Source of the DNA: Burkholderiales bacterium
GTDB lineage: Bacteria; Pseudomonadota; Gammaproteobacteria; Burkholderiales; Burkholderiaceae_E
Direction of reading: 5' to 3'
Length of the DNA: 64,000 nucleotides
Assembly (NCBI GenBank): GCA_027487815.1
Contig: JAIYCW010000017.1
Span: 1 to 64,000 of the forward strand
Below, one piece after another: positions 57,291 to 64,000 of the stretch. The notes below the pieces were generated by a model, which was given only the letters and a program-made list of their open reading frames with translations, did no database searches and was not told the DNA's origin. The position numbers and the translations under genes are program-made. Numbering within the stretch: the first letter of the stretch is position 1; every line of letters begins with the position of its first letter.

Positions 57291-58054
57291 CGGGCGGACT
57301 CCTGCTCGATTGACTGAGAAGCTGATCTACGCTGAATAGCGAGCGCATGGGAGGTATAGAACCCGCTGCTTACCCGCTCGCTATGCACCACCTGCCAGTT
57401 GGCCAGTTGCGCATCTTGAGCCATCTCATTGAGCAGAAATGACTGGGCAACGGGCACGATCGAAGGAGCGCGATCGGAACGTGGAAACAGCTTTCCTGCC
57501 GTGTGCATAAGACTAAGCAAAGGAGTGCGGGGAGCGAAAGTAAAAATCATGCCGCGTCGAATACGGGGCTCAAGCTTGTGCAGGGCTTGCAGCATGTCGG
57601 TGGGCTGATAGTGAATCAAGCTATCCATCCCAACCACATAATCAAATTCACCGAGCCCCGCGTCGAGCATATCGCCCGAAAGAAAACGCACGCTGCCTTG
57701 CGCAGACCCGGCTGTCGAGACCTTGGAGAACTGTAGATGATCCGGCAATCGCTTGGCTGCGATTTCGACCATCGTGGGGGACAAGTCGATAGCGGTCACC
57801 CGTGCACCACGCAGGGCCGCCTGCTCCGCCAAAGCACCCGTCCCACAGCCCGCGTCGAGCAGATGAAGCCCGCGCATATCCTGTGGAAGGCAGCCGAGCA
57901 AAATCGCACGCATCTGGTCGCGACCTGCGCGCACGGTCGCCCGAATGCGGCCCACCGGCTCGTTGGACGTGAGCCGCTCCCAGGCTTGGGCAGCGGTGCG
58001 GTCAAAATAGGTCTGAATCTCGCCGCGACGCTGTTGATAAGACAGTTGGCTCAT
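57287..58054 (-). CDS. bchM: Mg-protoporphyrin IX O-methyltransferase BchM
   Basis: 255-residue SAM-dependent enzyme esterifying the C13 propionate of Mg-protoporphyrin, next to the AcsF step. The ATG at 58054 starts MSQLSYQQRRGEIQTYFDRT, the family start, although the frame is open to 58198. Seen: SAM motif LLDAGCGTGALAEQAALRGA, then VTAIDLSPTMVEIA and FDYVVGMDSLIHYQ. One base separates it from the bchL stop. Confidence 0.94.
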   Translation of the reverse strand: MSQLSYQQRRGEIQTYFDRTAAQAWERLTSNEPVGRIRATVRAGRDQMRAILLGCLPQDMRGLHLLDAGCGTGALAEQAALRGARVTAIDLSPTMVEIAAKRLPDHLQFSKVSTAGSAQGSVRFLSGDMLDAGLGEFDYVVGMDSLIHYQPTDMLQALHKLEPRIRRGMIFTFAPRTPLLSLMHTAGKLFPRSDRAPSIVPVAQSFLLNEMAQDAQLANWQVVHSERVSSGFYTSHALAIQRRSASQSIEQESAR

Positions 58055-58055
58055 T

Positions 58056-62723
<4,668 letters not shown>

Positions 62724-62752
<29 letters not shown>

Positions 62753-64000
62753 ACAAGGTCTCAACCGAGATCGATGCAATGCTGCGTTCGGTGGCATAGC
62801 GCTCGGTATTGCGCCTGGCCTTGCCACGTACAAAAAAAGGTATCTTTCCGAGCTCTCGCTCGGCTTCCGCGCTCCACTGAGCGGGCGTTGCAGGCCTATC
62901 CAGTACGGCAACCTCAGCGCTTGCATCCTCAGGCTCAACTTCGACAGCCATGGGACGAGCCGCTTGGCCGTGACCCAGATGCGACGCAGCGGCATCGCCA
63001 TGAAACTCAAAATCATCCTTGAACATGGCCAGAAGATGCTCCTCCAGACCCATCATCAAGGGATGCACCCAAGTGTCGAACAAGACATTGGCGCCCTCGA
63101 AACCCATTTGAGGCGAATAGCGGGCCGGAAAGTCCTGAACATGAATCGGAGCCGAAATCACTGCGCATGGAATCCCGAGGCGCTTGGCGATATGCCGCTC
63201 CATCTGAGTGCCTAAAACCAGCTCGGGCTGCAGCTTGGCGACCTGCTCTTCAACTTCAAGATAATCGTCAGTAATCAGGGGCTCAAGGCCATACAACTTG
63301 GCCGCATCGCGAATTTCACGTGCAAACTCACGACTGTAGGTCCCCAGACCGACCACTTCGAAACCCAGTTCATCACTGGCAACTCGTGCCGCAGCAACTG
63401 CGTGGGTGGCATCGCCAAAGATGAACACGCGTTTGCCAGTGAGGTAGGTGGAATCCACTGAGCGCGAATACCACATCGAGCGCGAGTGCCCGGCCAGAAG
63501 TGGTCGTTGCATGACTTCGCTGACATCCAGGCCTGCCAGTGCGCAGACCTCTTCGATAAATGCCTTGGTCCCGCTTACCCCCATGGGAATTGAACGAGTA
63601 AAGGGTTGCCCGGCGTTACGCTGCAGCCAGGTTGCAGTGAGCTGCGCCACCTCGGGGTAGAGGACAACGTTGAAATCAGCCTCGCCCAATCGCATCAATT
63701 GACTTGGATCGGCATCCATCGGTGCCACCACATTGATCTCAACGCCCATGGCTGCGAGCAAGCGGCTGATTTCGGTGAGATCGTCACGATGACGAAACCC
63801 AAGTGCGCTCGGCCCCAGGATATTGCAACGAGGTGTACTCGTCACACCAGAGGCTACTTTGTCCAGGCGCGCCTGCTTGTGCCCGGCAACGTGACCGTGT
63901 GCCAATTGGCGAACTAATTGGTAAAACGTTTCGCTAGCGCCCCAGTTTTCTTTGCGCTGGTAAGCAGGCAACTCGAGCGCAACCACCGGAATCGGCAGAT
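62724..64000 (-). CDS. bchB: Protochlorophyllide reductase subunit BchB, 5' end missing
   Basis: C-terminal 425 residues of the catalytic NifK-like subunit; the frame stays open to the window edge as [20 protein letters not shown], an internal segment of BchB, so about 90-100 residues are outside. Seen: [43 protein letters not shown]-like region, [23 protein letters not shown], and a C-terminal [21 protein letters not shown] domain that covers the active site. Reduces protochlorophyllide with BchN and BchL. Confidence 0.95.

Noticed and set aside
62753-63016. N-terminal extension of BchH
   Set aside because: The extra 88 residues are out-of-frame bchB coding sequence and do not resemble BchH; ATG at 62752 is used.
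63984-63986. GTG at 63986 as bchB start
   Set aside because: Upstream codons up to the window edge continue the conserved BchB sequence, so it is an internal valine.

Overview
The window looks like a chromosome segment of a betaproteobacterium, most likely a Burkholderiales member living as an aerobic anoxygenic phototroph. The reasons are the tpiA-secG-tRNA-Leu-nuoA-N block, the betaproteobacterial NuoI, NuoB and RpsP sequences, and a photosynthesis gene cluster (PGC) with the oxygen-dependent cyclase AcsF and the spheroidene-type methyltransferase CrtF. This placement is inferred from protein similarity by eye, not from a tree.

Layout. 1-2474: a two-gene molybdenum hydroxylase (IorB-like, cut by the window edge, then IorA-like). 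2546-6834: a ugpBAEC glycerol-3-phosphate importer behind a good Pho box, with a strong hairpin between ugpB and ugpA. 6831-7994: a convergent MFS transporter. 8008-18941: an accessory island holding a VapBC-type toxin-antitoxin pair, a 2195-residue STAND NTPase with an N-terminal PD-(D/E)XK-like nuclease (Avs-like antiviral candidate), a coupled pair made of a small one-helix membrane protein and a gluzincin-like metallopeptidase, a DUF1353 protein, and the broken 3' end of an ISL3-family transposase. The island ends 11 bp from a tRNA-Ser(TGA). 19055-35605: a saccharopine-dehydrogenase-like reductase, a Nudix hydrolase and all fourteen complex I genes, with a partial duplication of the nuoD start between nuoC and nuoD. 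35662-38752: tRNA-Leu(GAG), secG, tpiA, trmD, rimM, rpsP.

38919-64000: the PGC. Plus strand: crtB, a small membrane protein gene, crtE, crtF, bchC, bchX, bchY, bchZ, pufB, an extra 74-residue membrane protein gene, pufA, pufL, pufM, pufC. Minus strand, converging on it: bchB (cut by the edge), bchH, bchL, bchM, lhaA, puhA, puhB, puhC, acsF, puhE. Together these cover geranylgeranyl diphosphate and phytoene synthesis, carotenoid methylation, Mg insertion and methylation, E-ring closure, chlorophyllide reduction, C3 oxidation, reaction centre, LH1 and assembly factors. crtB, crtE and bchC are each preceded by exact TGT-N12-ACA boxes (CrtJ/PpsR type) lying on sigma70-like promoter elements, so repression by a PpsR homologue is likely.

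The most unusual points are the Avs-like giant with its neighbouring metallopeptidase module, a tetrahaem PufC fused to a C-terminal OmpA-like peptidoglycan-binding domain, a non-antenna membrane protein gene inserted between pufB and pufA, and the duplicated nuoD start.
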